From Paenibacillus nuruki (GTDB lineage: Bacteria; Bacillota; Bacilli; Paenibacillales; Paenibacillaceae), in NCBI RefSeq assembly GCF_001721045.1, contig NZ_MDER01000086.1, positions 124,001-188,000 of the forward strand: a stretch of 64,000 bases of DNA, written 5' to 3'. Of the stretch, positions 46,324 through 55,345 are shown in pieces (the first letter of the stretch is position 1; each line of letters opens with the position of its first letter). The notes beneath the pieces are model-generated. The model was not told the DNA's origin. It ran no database searches and saw nothing but the letters and a program-made list of their open reading frames with translations. Position numbers and translations under genes: made by a program.

Positions 46324-47037
46324 TTATGAGGCGACCGCTTCGAATGTAATTCGACTGACTTTCATTGCTCCAGCATCCCACTGATAATGCAAAATGGCTG
46401 TTCCGACCGCTTCACCATCTGCTAATTGAGCTGCCACTTCTGCGGTTAATGTATGATCTTCATCCAGACGATAATCAATAATATTGCCGAACTGAGGCAA
46501 TTCATTTTTATCGGTAGCTTTCAAAGACAACTCGACCGCAGGCTGATCGGTGACAGTAGCTTTGACCGAAGCTGTTCCTGATTGATGCACCACTGAAAAG
46601 GAAACATGCGCTTTGGTATACGCTAGTGCATCCTCAACAGTGATTTCAGTCTGCTCTTTGGTCTCAATCACATGGGCTTCGGATATGTATACACCTGTTC
46701 CATAGCCTTTAGTCGTGATCACAATCATCTCTGCTTGCCCGTCCCCATTCAAATCTTGTTCATGAATCATCGGTTCATAACCCGGGTTGTTTACTGTCTC
46801 CCAGTCATACTGTTGCGCTTGCTCGCCCTGACCTTCATCAATCGCTATGTTGTGATAGACACCGTTCTTCTCTTCACTCGCATACAGACTGATCTTGCCT
46901 TCTTGAACCAATGGCGCAACTGACGCTTCAACAGATGGAGTCGACTTCTGAATCGATGCGCTTGGGTTAAACGCACATCCGGTCGCTTCCAACAGTAAAA
47001 TAGTAGCAAATACCGTCATTTTCCGCCGATGGTTCAT
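46324..47037 (-). CDS. Putative lipoprotein with a calcium-loop-like repeat
   Basis: A 237-aa exported protein. The signal ends in LEATGC (lipobox-like, Cys about 21). A DLNGDGQAEMIVIT segment near residue 95 looks like an FG-GAP/EF-hand-type metal loop. The remainder is beta-rich with no catalytic motif. It is the last gene of the SNF2 operon, 12 bp after the VanY gene. Substrate or partner unknown. Confidence 0.7.
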   Translation of the reverse strand: MNHRRKMTVFATILLLEATGCAFNPSASIQKSTPSVEASVAPLVQEGKISLYASEEKNGVYHNIAIDEGQGEQAQQYDWETVNNPGYEPMIHEQDLNGDGQAEMIVITTKGYGTGVYISEAHVIETKEQTEITVEDALAYTKAHVSFSVVHQSGTASVKATVTDQPAVELSLKATDKNELPQFGNIIDYRLDEDHTLTAEVAAQLADGEAVGTAILHYQWDAGAMKVSRITFEAVAS

Positions 47038-47049
47038 AGCTTCCCTCCT

Positions 47050-47937
47050 TTATTTTTGAATCTGATCTTCATCAAAATATTCTTCAAGCGTAAGATTTTT
47101 AGCGGTAACATCTTGTGCTAAATCTTTGCCGATATAACGAATATGCCACGGTTCCCATGTATAACCGGTTAGTGCATCTGCACCTTTTTTGTAACGAATC
47201 ACGAATCCGTACTCAGCCGCATGTTTGGCTAACCATTTGCCTTCTGCTGTTCCTCCGAAAGACTGCTCCAAGCCATACCCGATACCCGGACCCGATACAT
47301 CTATGGCTAGTCCTGTCTGATGCTCACTGGTTCCCGGCTTAGCACTCACACGGTCAGTGTATGCTTGTCCTTTGGTCGCTACATTATTATTGTAAATCGT
47401 AACCTGACGTTTGTATGAACGGTACCCAGATACCGCTCGTAGATCCAGACCTGCTTTTTTGGAAGCTGCAAATAGTTTTTCTAATGCTCCTGCGGCTTCT
47501 TTACGCATATGGCTTTTTTCTAATACGCCGTCATATGAAAAAGCGACTTTCGGTACAACCAAATCAGGCGGAATATATCCGTCAGGCAGCGAACGTTTTT
47601 TGTTAACGATGACTGTCATTGATTCAGGATTAGTGATTACCATTTTGCCATTCATCTTTTTGATCGTCGATTGAAGAGAACTATCTTCACGCTGTTGAAT
47701 CAATGGATCTACAGTGCTGGCTGTATTGCTCGCCGTAGAAGCAGTTCCACTGGTCGAACCTGTTGTCTGCGCAGTCGACGAATCGTTTCCTGCTGTTGTA
47801 GCAGCTGTATTGTTGGTCGGAGCTGTCGTTGCCTGTTCTGCACTTGCTCCACAACCTGCTAATAAGACTCCTGATAACAATACACTTGCTGGAATAATCA
47901 TGTTCCATTGCACACGTAATGGCTTTTTGGTATTCAT
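47050..47937 (-). CDS. D-alanyl-D-alanine carboxypeptidase, VanY/DacY (M15B) lipoprotein
   Basis: A 295-aa lipoprotein. Signal with LLAGC lipobox (Cys about 29), a Thr/Ala/Ser-rich linker to about 75, and an M15 peptidase domain at about 150-290. Zinc and catalytic motifs are present: SAKPGTSEHQTGLAIDVSG (SxHxxGxAxD) and WEPWHIRYI (HxH). It trims the terminal D-Ala from peptidoglycan stem peptides on the cell surface. It lies 12 bp after the unknown gene of the SNF2 operon. Confidence 0.9.
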   Translation of the reverse strand: MNTKKPLRVQWNMIIPASVLLSGVLLAGCGASAEQATTAPTNNTAATTAGNDSSTAQTTGSTSGTASTASNTASTVDPLIQQREDSSLQSTIKKMNGKMVITNPESMTVIVNKKRSLPDGYIPPDLVVPKVAFSYDGVLEKSHMRKEAAGALEKLFAASKKAGLDLRAVSGYRSYKRQVTIYNNNVATKGQAYTDRVSAKPGTSEHQTGLAIDVSGPGIGYGLEQSFGGTAEGKWLAKHAAEYGFVIRYKKGADALTGYTWEPWHIRYIGKDLAQDVTAKNLTLEEYFDEDQIQK

Positions 47938-47949
47938 TATAAATCTCCT

Positions 47950-48819
47950 TTATTTTGCAAAATGACTCCGCATCATACGTTCTGCCACCTGTTTGCGTAC
48001 TTCTTGATAACCTATTCCGGCGCCTTGTACCCCTGGTAATAATGCTTGAATATCAGGTATTTGTAATTCTTTATTTTCGACAAATGGAATTATCTTTTTG
48101 GCGGTTGCGCCTTCTAATTGCTTATTCCACTTTTTACTCGATTGGTTCAAATACGCTTCAATCTCTGCTAGTCCTTCTCCGGGTTGATGCAGTGTTCCGG
48201 CTGTTGCCGCTTCAGCAAGTAAACTGCCTAGATTCGGTTCATCTGAAAAAGGCTGTCCAGCCATCGTACCATCTTCTAGAGCGAATTCACTTTGAGCTTG
48301 TTCGGAGACATGTTTGCCCCAGATATGGAAAATATCTTTGGATAACATCTGTGGACTCCAGCCTGCTAATTGCCATGCCAGCAAAGGATTCGCTGACAGA
48401 CGTTCGATCGACTTTTGGATCACAGCTTGCACTTGCGGACTTTGCAATTCCCACTGACTTTCCACTTGTTGCACAGGTAGATGGGCAGAGGTGGATTGTT
48501 CTTTGAGATAAGGTGTATAAAGTAGTAAATCTTCTCCAGTCGAAGACCATTCATGTACATCTTGAAGCACATGTTTGGGCATCAGGTCGACGTCTTTGGT
48601 TGTCGCTGAAGGAGATTCCATATTTAACAATAGATACATACTCCATGCCGAAGCACTGAGTGATCCCAACATTTTTTGCTTTTCGTCTTCCGATGGAAGT
48701 TCAATATGCAAAGTTACATTTGAATCTTCAGTGGCTTTGGCTGTAGAAGGATAGACCTGAGCCTGAATCTGCCCTGTATGGACTTGCCAGTTGCTTACTG
48801 TCCATTCTATATCACTCAT
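47950..48819 (-). CDS. Unknown protein coupled to the SNF2 helicase
   Basis: A 289-aa soluble protein, Gln/Ser/Leu rich, without signal, TM or zinc motif. The first 130 residues look beta-rich and the remainder mostly helical. It overlaps the helicase gene by 4 nt (ATGA), so the two are translated together. In Bacillus the neighbour of the YwqA helicase is a SWIM zinc-finger protein; this one lacks the CxC...CxH motif. A role as helicase partner is inferred from coupling only. Confidence 0.65.
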   Translation of the reverse strand: MSDIEWTVSNWQVHTGQIQAQVYPSTAKATEDSNVTLHIELPSEDEKQKMLGSLSASAWSMYLLLNMESPSATTKDVDLMPKHVLQDVHEWSSTGEDLLLYTPYLKEQSTSAHLPVQQVESQWELQSPQVQAVIQKSIERLSANPLLAWQLAGWSPQMLSKDIFHIWGKHVSEQAQSEFALEDGTMAGQPFSDEPNLGSLLAEAATAGTLHQPGEGLAEIEAYLNQSSKKWNKQLEGATAKKIIPFVENKELQIPDIQALLPGVQGAGIGYQEVRKQVAERMMRSHFAK

Positions 48820-51800
48820 TCGTCAGCTCCCCATTCCGCAGATTGAAGAGATACCAATTGCTTCAATTCTTCATCTGACATTTCAGTTAGCCATTGCTCG
48901 CCTGTACCGATTACTTGCTCTGCCAGTGTTTTTTTACTTTCAATCAATTCATCAATACGCTCTTCTAGTGTACCCTGACAGATTAACTTATGCACCTGTA
49001 CATTACGGCGCTGTCCGATTCGGAATACACGGTCTGTCGCCTGGTTCTCTACCGCAGGATTCCACCAACGATCATAGTGAATCACATGATTCGCTCGGGT
49101 TAGATTCAGCCCTACGCCACCTGCTTTGAGAGAAAGTACGAATAATGGAGGTCCTTGATCATTTTGAAAAGCATCGATCATTTCGTCACGCAATACTTTG
49201 CTGACTCCACCATGTAAAAAGAACGGTTCTTGTCCATAATGCTTACTCAAACGAGCAGTAAGCAGTTCACCCATTTCGACATACTGGGTAAAGACTAACG
49301 CAGATTCCCCGCTGTCACGAATCATATCCAGCAGTTCAATCAAGCGCGCCATTTTACCAGAACGTTCTTGTTTGGATGTATCTGGCTTACCGTTACTGGC
49401 TACCAGATGAGGATGATCACAAATCTGCTTCAATTTGGTCAATGAAGAGAGCACAATCCCTTTACGTGTAATGCCTCCACTACTGCCCATCCGTCCTAAC
49501 ATTTCAGACACTACGCTTTGATATAGACCGGCTTGTTCGACCGTCATATAACAATACGATTTGAGTTCGATCTTATCCGGTAGATCACGGCGAATATCAG
49601 GATCACTTTTCAGACGACGCAACATGAATGGAGCTACTAATTTGCGTAACGTCTGTAAACGACTCTCCATCTCAACACCAGACGCATTATACATCTGACG
49701 GAACGATGAAGAAGTGCCCAGATATCCTGGATTCAAGAATTGGAAAATAGACCATAACTCACTCAAGCGATTTTCTACAGGTGTCCCTGTCATTGCAATC
49801 CGGTGAGGAGCATTGAGTTTCATTACACTTTGCGCTTGTTTGGTACGGTAATTTTTAATATATTGAGCTTCATCCAAGACAATCGAAGCCCAGTGCACTT
49901 CACGTAAATCTTCTCCGTCTCGTCCAGCTAAATGATACGTGGTCAGCACAATATCATGGGAGCGAGCTTCTTGTAGAAATTCTTCTCCACGTGGACGACG
50001 ACTGCCGTGATGAATATAGAGATTCATTTCAGGTGCAAAACGTTCCAATTCACGTTGCCAGTTCCCGAGTAAAGAGGTCGGGCACACGATAAGACGTGGG
50101 CCTGCGGAAGGTTGGTCTAACATACAAGTGATTACCTGTATTGTTTTACCTAGACCCATATCATCAGCAAGACAAGCACCGAATCCTAGATCACGCATAG
50201 CCGCAAGCCATTGGAATCCTCGCTCTTGATAAGGACGTAGTGTTCCATGCAGACCTTCAGGTACTTGACGCACAGGAATATCACGCCATGCATTGCCTTC
50301 CATCAGACCATTCAACAACGATCCAGTCTCAATTTCAAAAATATGCAGACCATTCCATGAATTTTCATCTTCATCCGCATAGATATGCATCAATTCATTG
50401 AACGAAATTTCGCCTTCTTCATGACGGCGAATAAAGCGCAATACCTGACGAATTTCGGTCAGATCGACTTCGATCCAGCCACCATCAAAAGGAATCAAAG
50501 GCACGCCGTTTTTAGCGATTTCCGCTAATTCAGCCACAGTTAATGTTTTGCCATCTAGAACAGCTTCCGGTTCAAAGGCAACCATCTGATTCATACCCAG
50601 ACGGGATGTTTCTTCAGGTCCACGACTGCTATCTTGTGGGGTTTTAAGTTTTAATTTGACTCCGCTACGGCGCTTACCTTCTCTTGTCCAGCGTGAAGGA
50701 ATCTGTACAGCCACGCCAGATTTGCGCAATCTAGGCACATCTTCTTTGAGAAAAGTATAGACATCCGCAGCTTCCATATATCCACCTTCAGGGCTTGCTA
50801 CTTCTAGAAAAGAAGCTACAATCGGTGAACGTTCTGCCGCTTGTCCGAGTTGAATTAAAATATGCTGTTGTACATTTTCATACGTACGACCACGTACGAC
50901 TAACTCTGTATCATCATGCTTCCATAACACACCTACAGGTATCAATATAGCTGCATCGGATTCATCATCTGCCCAGAAAGACATTCGCCATTCTTGAGTG
51001 TTCGAGTACATCGCTTGTTCCGCAGGGGTAGCATCTGCTGAAACTGGTGGTTCCAATCGCACCACAAGGCGTAATTCCCCCTTGCGTTCTTCAACACTGT
51101 CCATTTCAGGCACAGGTACAGCGGCTCCATTATGTTCACGAATCTGTGCCGCCAGTTCGGCCATATCATCGGCTGTTCCTTGTACTGCTAGATCACCTGT
51201 CGCATCAAACATCGAGTTCCACCACAAATGAGCTTGTGGTGAAGTTCCGCGGCGGTAGGCTGCCATATAAGCTCTAAACTTGCCATAACCCGCATCACGG
51301 AACATACGCCGAATCTCGGCATCCATCACAGCGACCAAGAACGAATGCAGTACATCTGCACGTGCTTGTGCCGGACGATCCGGTTCTGAAGCAGGGAAAA
51401 GCGATAGCGCTGATAATCCGATCATCGGAATAGCATCTGCTAATTTGCCAAACATCTCACGGTCTTCCCCTTGTAAAAGAGGTTTCCATGTTCCATGTAA
51501 TGTGGCTTGTGCACTGCGGCGACCTGTTCCTGCAATCACTGTGCTATCCGGCAAAATCTTACCTTCTCGCAATAGCTTTTGTGCAAATTGAACAGCTCTA
51601 TGCCAGTAGCGCATCTCTCCACCCGGTGTAATTCCTTGACGTGCTAACAATGCTCCATCCCAATTTAGTAGCAAATCATAAGCTTGCTCAGGGGATAAAG
51701 CGAGTCCTTCCACCATTCTACCTGGCAGGCGTTTGCTTCTTCCTGCGCGACGTGTAGGTACTTCTTTGGCACTTCCACCTGAAGGACCGAACTTCAATTC

Positions 51801-51959
51801 AGCTAGACGCAATCCAGATTGTGCAAACGGCTTACGACCGATTGGCATCTCTAGACGACGCATGACTTTCATCCAAGCATCGACCTTAGGTTCAGACATT
51901 TCACCGGAAAAACAAAAAAATACGTCTCCGATCCATATTCCATATAACGGTTGATCCAT
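48816..51959 (-). CDS. SNF2-family DNA helicase/translocase (YwqA-like)
   Basis: A 1047-aa protein. The N-terminal 560 residues are an accessory region seen with bacterial SNF2 proteins; the motor has I LADDMGLGKTIQ, II VLDEAQYIKN, III MTGTPVENRLSELWSIFQFLNPG and, in the C-terminal lobe, LVFTQYVEMGE, LSLKAGGVGLNLTRANHVIH and DRVFRIGQRRNVQVHK. It uses ATP to move along double-stranded DNA. It is the first gene of an operon that ends in two envelope proteins, an unusual link. Confidence 0.92.
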   Translation of the reverse strand: MDQPLYGIWIGDVFFCFSGEMSEPKVDAWMKVMRRLEMPIGRKPFAQSGLRLAELKFGPSGGSAKEVPTRRAGRSKRLPGRMVEGLALSPEQAYDLLLNWDGALLARQGITPGGEMRYWHRAVQFAQKLLREGKILPDSTVIAGTGRRSAQATLHGTWKPLLQGEDREMFGKLADAIPMIGLSALSLFPASEPDRPAQARADVLHSFLVAVMDAEIRRMFRDAGYGKFRAYMAAYRRGTSPQAHLWWNSMFDATGDLAVQGTADDMAELAAQIREHNGAAVPVPEMDSVEERKGELRLVVRLEPPVSADATPAEQAMYSNTQEWRMSFWADDESDAAILIPVGVLWKHDDTELVVRGRTYENVQQHILIQLGQAAERSPIVASFLEVASPEGGYMEAADVYTFLKEDVPRLRKSGVAVQIPSRWTREGKRRSGVKLKLKTPQDSSRGPEETSRLGMNQMVAFEPEAVLDGKTLTVAELAEIAKNGVPLIPFDGGWIEVDLTEIRQVLRFIRRHEEGEISFNELMHIYADEDENSWNGLHIFEIETGSLLNGLMEGNAWRDIPVRQVPEGLHGTLRPYQERGFQWLAAMRDLGFGACLADDMGLGKTIQVITCMLDQPSAGPRLIVCPTSLLGNWQRELERFAPEMNLYIHHGSRRPRGEEFLQEARSHDIVLTTYHLAGRDGEDLREVHWASIVLDEAQYIKNYRTKQAQSVMKLNAPHRIAMTGTPVENRLSELWSIFQFLNPGYLGTSSSFRQMYNASGVEMESRLQTLRKLVAPFMLRRLKSDPDIRRDLPDKIELKSYCYMTVEQAGLYQSVVSEMLGRMGSSGGITRKGIVLSSLTKLKQICDHPHLVASNGKPDTSKQERSGKMARLIELLDMIRDSGESALVFTQYVEMGELLTARLSKHYGQEPFFLHGGVSKVLRDEMIDAFQNDQGPPLFVLSLKAGGVGLNLTRANHVIHYDRWWNPAVENQATDRVFRIGQRRNVQVHKLICQGTLEERIDELIESKKTLAEQVIGTGEQWLTEMSDEELKQLVSLQSAEWGADE

Positions 51960-52077
51960 CTTTGTCTCCCGTCCATCTCAGTTACGTTTTCATAATAAGT
52001 GCTTATCTATACCAGCACGACTAAGTCAAATGAGAAAATGATTTTATCACCAAAATTCTGACAAACAACAATAATCT

Positions 52078-52105
52078 TTGTCAGAGTAGGTATCTTATCT
52101 ATTAT
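52078..52105 (+). promoter_or_regulatory. SigA-like promoter before the small secreted peptide
   Basis: TTGTCA (52078-52083), 16-bp spacer, TATTAT (52100-52105). Transcription would start near 52112, next to the first ATG of the small frame, favouring use of a later ATG. Confidence 0.45.
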
Positions 52106-52113
52106 AAGGGTGG

Positions 52114-52320
52114 ATGCCCAAAAATTCCAGATTTCCTACTAAAAAGACTGAGATTCATTTTAAAAATCTTAAAATGGCAATCGGGAACATGGAATTATCC
52201 ACTATGAAATCAAGTTCATTCACAAAAGCGGTTATCACTATGGGTGCTTCTGTTGTAGTTAGTCTATCGTTATTCACAGGTTCGCTCGATCTTCCTACAG
52301 TACTGGCTGCCCGAAGATAA
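52114..52320 (+). CDS. Possible small secreted peptide
   Basis: An open frame of 68 codons. Residues 31-68 read like a signal peptide: MKSSSFTKAV, a hydrophobic core to about residue 57, then a VLA cleavage-like site and an Arg-Arg end. Internal ATGs lie at 52174, 52189 and 52204; none has a strong ribosome site, and the promoter places the start close to 52114, so an internal start is likely. A strong terminator follows. It could be a secreted signal or simply a chance frame; the promoter/terminator bracket argues for a transcript. Confidence 0.4.
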   Translation: MPKNSRFPTKKTEIHFKNLKMAIGNMELSTMKSSSFTKAVITMGASVVVSLSLFTGSLDLPTVLAARR

Positions 52321-52326
52321 ACCAAA

Positions 52327-52365
52327 AACATACGGATTACGCTCTCCACAGCGTATCCGTATGTT
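52327..52365. terminator. Strong terminator after the small secreted peptide
   Basis: Stem AACATACGGAT-ACGCT paired with AGCGT-ATCCGTATGTT (one bulge), 6-nt loop, with a T-rich tail on the plus strand. It may also serve the proline dehydrogenase gene from the other strand. Confidence 0.85.
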
Positions 52366-52413
52366 TCTCTTTTTAGACTTGAAGATATTCGTTTTGGGTA
52401 CATTTCATCCTCG

Positions 52414-53406
52414 TTATGTTACATGGTATTGCAGCACAGGCGCTTCCCGCTGACCATCTACGATATCGACGAGTGCTTGAAACAAATTAGGCGGGTACTC
52501 TGCAATCCGGTGGCACAGATACAAATACCACTTCTGCCCATAAGTCAGATAAATGCGTACAGGATAACCTTTCTCACGTAGCTTCACGCACAATTCTGGA
52601 CGAATCCCATACAATAGCTCTAGCTCAACTGAAGCCGCTTCTTTGAATTCATATTGCAGTAAGCGATTGATTAGGGTCTCATCATGCGTGGCAATAGAAA
52701 TATGACAACCGCGCTGTACAGCTAGCTCGAATAGCTCCTTATACCTTTGATCTAGCTCTGCCGAGCGTGAGAGTGCAATTGTATCTAGCTCCTCAAAGGC
52801 TCCTTTAACGATCCTTACACGCGTATCTGTCGCTAGCACATCCAATGCATCGCTTGGTGTCCGATTCAACTGTGCTTGTAATGTGATACCGATCAGCGGA
52901 TAGATTGCTACTGCTTGGCGATAGACCTCCAAGATCGACTCCGTTTTCGCTGACTCTTCCATGCTAATAAATAGCTCGATCGTATACTTCTGCGATAACT
53001 CTCCTAACTCTAGGAGATGACGAAGCGCTAGCTCACGATCTACAAGAAGACCAATATGCGACAGGTCAAACGAGACGCGCCCACTCATTCCCTGCTCACC
53101 CATCTCAAGGATTAATCCAGTGAGCTCTTGCTGTGCCTGCTGACAGGCGGCAAGCGATACTGTATTTTCACCGATATATTCCAGCGATACCGCATAATCA
53201 TAGTCTATTAGCTGATTAGCTACCTCTAACGCCTGTGACCGCTTTTCTCCTGTTACATAACGCGCTGCTGCACGCTGTAGTAGGGTATAGCTAGACGGAC
53301 TATTCTCTATATATCCTTTAATATCCGGACGACGTGCAATCGCCTTTAGTGCCGCAGATGCTTGTGCAGCCAGTCGCTGCTCATGTTCTATCATTTGATC
53401 CATCAT
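52414..53406 (-). CDS. Proline dehydrogenase-like (PRODH) protein
   Basis: A 330-aa protein with a PutA/PRODH TIM-barrel pattern: SFDLSHIGLL, ELFISMEESAKTE, IGITLQAQL, RIVKGAF, ELELLYGIRPEL and YLTYGQKWYLYLCHRIAEYPPNL. PRODH oxidises proline to P5C with FAD. The usual RRLAERPAN end is CHRIAEYPPN here, so one of the substrate-carboxylate Arg residues may be changed and another substrate is possible. No P5C dehydrogenase gene lies nearby. AGGAG is 6 nt before the ATG. Confidence 0.82.
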   Translation of the reverse strand: MMDQMIEHEQRLAAQASAALKAIARRPDIKGYIENSPSSYTLLQRAAARYVTGEKRSQALEVANQLIDYDYAVSLEYIGENTVSLAACQQAQQELTGLILEMGEQGMSGRVSFDLSHIGLLVDRELALRHLLELGELSQKYTIELFISMEESAKTESILEVYRQAVAIYPLIGITLQAQLNRTPSDALDVLATDTRVRIVKGAFEELDTIALSRSAELDQRYKELFELAVQRGCHISIATHDETLINRLLQYEFKEAASVELELLYGIRPELCVKLREKGYPVRIYLTYGQKWYLYLCHRIAEYPPNLFQALVDIVDGQREAPVLQYHVT

Positions 53407-53549
53407 TCATCACTCCTCTTCCCTATACACTAACGAAAAGGAAAAGAGAATTATTGTACAAAATTGCTATGTAGCTAATTTTCTATACAAACTTTATACT
53501 TTAGGTGCACAAGTCAAACCACAATGAGCTTCACTACATGCACCCGACC

Positions 53550-54362
53550 CTAGATAACCGAAACTTTATATCTTCGCGGCGTAACTCCAACGACACGGGT
53601 AAACATTCGGGTAAAATGGCTCTGATCATAAAATCCGACTTCTGTTGCTACCTCTACAATAGGACGCTGGCGATGTAGCTCTGTTTTGGCATAATTGATA
53701 CGCAGTAGATTTTGGTAGACGTGTGGTGGTACGTGCTGCCACTGTTTAAACAGTCGAATCAAGTGAAAACGGCTAATAGATGTAACCTGCTCTAGCTCTT
53801 CTAGCAGGATCGGACGATGGAAGTTCGCATGTAAATACTCCTGTACAATGCCGACATATTTTCGGTCAGCTAGTGAGGTCATGCTTTGGTGCTCCAGATC
53901 GCCGTACTCGCTACCCGTAAGTTGCTGTAACAATCCAATCAATGCTGTTTCAGTTTCAAGTGGGTCATTCCCATTCATTAGTGAGTTCATCGTCTGGTGC
54001 ATCTGCATGGTACAATCTTGATTTTTTCGTGCGGACAGCAAATAAGGAATATCAATCTGTGCCAATTCCTCCTGCTCCATGCCTTCTAACCATTGAGGAT
54101 CAATAAAGAGCATATCATAGCTCCATTTCAGTCCTTGCTTCGGATGACAAGCATGTAGCATATGCGGAGGAAAACTAATCATACGACCTGCTTCTACTTC
54201 CCAAAGCTTACCATCACACCAAGCATCCGTATGCCCATGATGAATCAAACCGATTGAATATTCCTCATGAAAATGTCGATGATAAGTCAGTTCATCCGCA
54301 TAGCAACGCTTACCTTCTACAAAGGGAAGCTGGAGATTGCGATAAAAGGATATATCCGCCAT
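53550..54362 (-). CDS. AraC-family transcriptional regulator
   Basis: A 270-aa regulator. Residues 1-140 form an AraC cupin sensor (YHRHFHEEYSIGLIHHGHTDAW), and residues 165-265 form the double helix-turn-helix (LLEELEQVTSISRFHLIRLF, then VATEVGFYDQSHFTRMF and GVTPRRYK). The frame opens to 54425, but AAAGGAGAGG just before the ATG at 54362 sets the start. It lies 143 bp upstream of the PRODH gene and may control it (inference). Confidence 0.9.
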   Translation of the reverse strand: MADISFYRNLQLPFVEGKRCYADELTYHRHFHEEYSIGLIHHGHTDAWCDGKLWEVEAGRMISFPPHMLHACHPKQGLKWSYDMLFIDPQWLEGMEQEELAQIDIPYLLSARKNQDCTMQMHQTMNSLMNGNDPLETETALIGLLQQLTGSEYGDLEHQSMTSLADRKYVGIVQEYLHANFHRPILLEELEQVTSISRFHLIRLFKQWQHVPPHVYQNLLRINYAKTELHRQRPIVEVATEVGFYDQSHFTRMFTRVVGVTPRRYKVSVI

Positions 54363-54646
54363 GAATTCCTCTCCTTTCATCTGTTCATTTACTTCTAGTA
54401 TAGAAAAAAGTATGGACACAGGCAATCAAGCCCTGCCGATCTTTACTTGGATATTAATCCATGTTATTCTTCGCTATTGTTGTAGCGCGTCTACGTTGTG
54501 ATGCGCAGTCCGTAGTGCTAATCGTCTGTAATGTCGACGCGGGGTACATAGATACTGTTACCTAATTCCTGTGGTAGCACATAATCAGATATATCATTGC
54601 TGATGATATGCTGTCTATAAATAGGAGTACAGAAAGAGAGGTTGTT

Positions 54647-55345
54647 ATGCGAAAAATACTGGAAGTCATTGCAACAACGCCAGCAGATGCTATCATTGCA
54701 GATCAAGCAGGTGCAGATCGAATCGAATGGATAGCGGCTCAACAAGAAGGAGGGCTTACACCCAGCCTCGACGTTATCGAACAAATGACCGAATCGGTCT
54801 CTATTCCTGTCAATATGATGGTGCGTCCGCATAGTCATCATTTTGTATATGATGATGCTGATCTAATGCGTATGGTACAAGATATCCGTCATATCTCTCG
54901 TACAGATGTAGCAACGATAGTCACTGGTGTACTAACTGCGGATAGGGAGATTGATATTATTGCATTAGAGCGACTACTGGATGCGGCAGATGGTAAGCCT
55001 TTTACGTTCCATCGTGCTTTTGACGAATTAGATGATCTAGAGAGAGGGCTGGAGATATTGTCACGCTATCCTCAGATTACGCATATTTTAACTTCAGGGG
55101 GGCAACCTTCGGTGATACAAGCTACTATGCAAATGATTACTCTGAATCGCTTAGCTAGACAAACTCATATTCAATTGATTGCTGGAGCAGGGTTAACTTT
55201 GCAGAATCTGGCTCCCTTTATCAAAGAGACATGTATTCAAGAAGTTCATTTGGGTAGCGCTATGCGTATCAATAGCGATATTCAGCTTGCTCTTGATCCT
55301 ACTCGAATCGCCGAAGCACAGCGTATTTTACAATTGAGCATTTAA
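54647..55345 (+). CDS. cutC: CutC-family protein
   Basis: A 232-aa TIM-barrel protein of the CutC family. Motifs: ILEVIATTPADAIIADQAGADRIE, QQEGGLTPS, VNMMVRPHSHHFVY, FHRAFDELDDLERGLE and ILTSGGQP, with GAGLTLQNL later. CutC was linked to copper tolerance in E. coli, but its enzyme role is not settled. ATG at 54647 follows AGAGAGG; the frame opens further upstream without a ribosome site. Its 3' end overlaps the ROK gene by 18 nt. Confidence 0.92.
   Translation: MRKILEVIATTPADAIIADQAGADRIEWIAAQQEGGLTPSLDVIEQMTESVSIPVNMMVRPHSHHFVYDDADLMRMVQDIRHISRTDVATIVTGVLTADREIDIIALERLLDAADGKPFTFHRAFDELDDLERGLEILSRYPQITHILTSGGQPSVIQATMQMITLNRLARQTHIQLIAGAGLTLQNLAPFIKETCIQEVHLGSAMRINSDIQLALDPTRIAEAQRILQLSI

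Noticed and set aside
47671-47965. Cys- and Val-rich frames opposite the VanY linker
   Set aside because: They mirror the Thr/Ala/Ser-rich linker of the real lipoprotein on the other strand.
52155-52403. An 82-aa minus-strand frame over the small secreted peptide
   Set aside because: It runs through the terminator stem and has no ribosome site; the plus-strand reading has promoter and terminator support.
54518-54841. A 107-aa minus-strand frame opposite cutC
   Set aside because: It overlaps the well-supported cutC gene, is rich in His, Asn and Cys as shadow frames are, and has no ribosome site.
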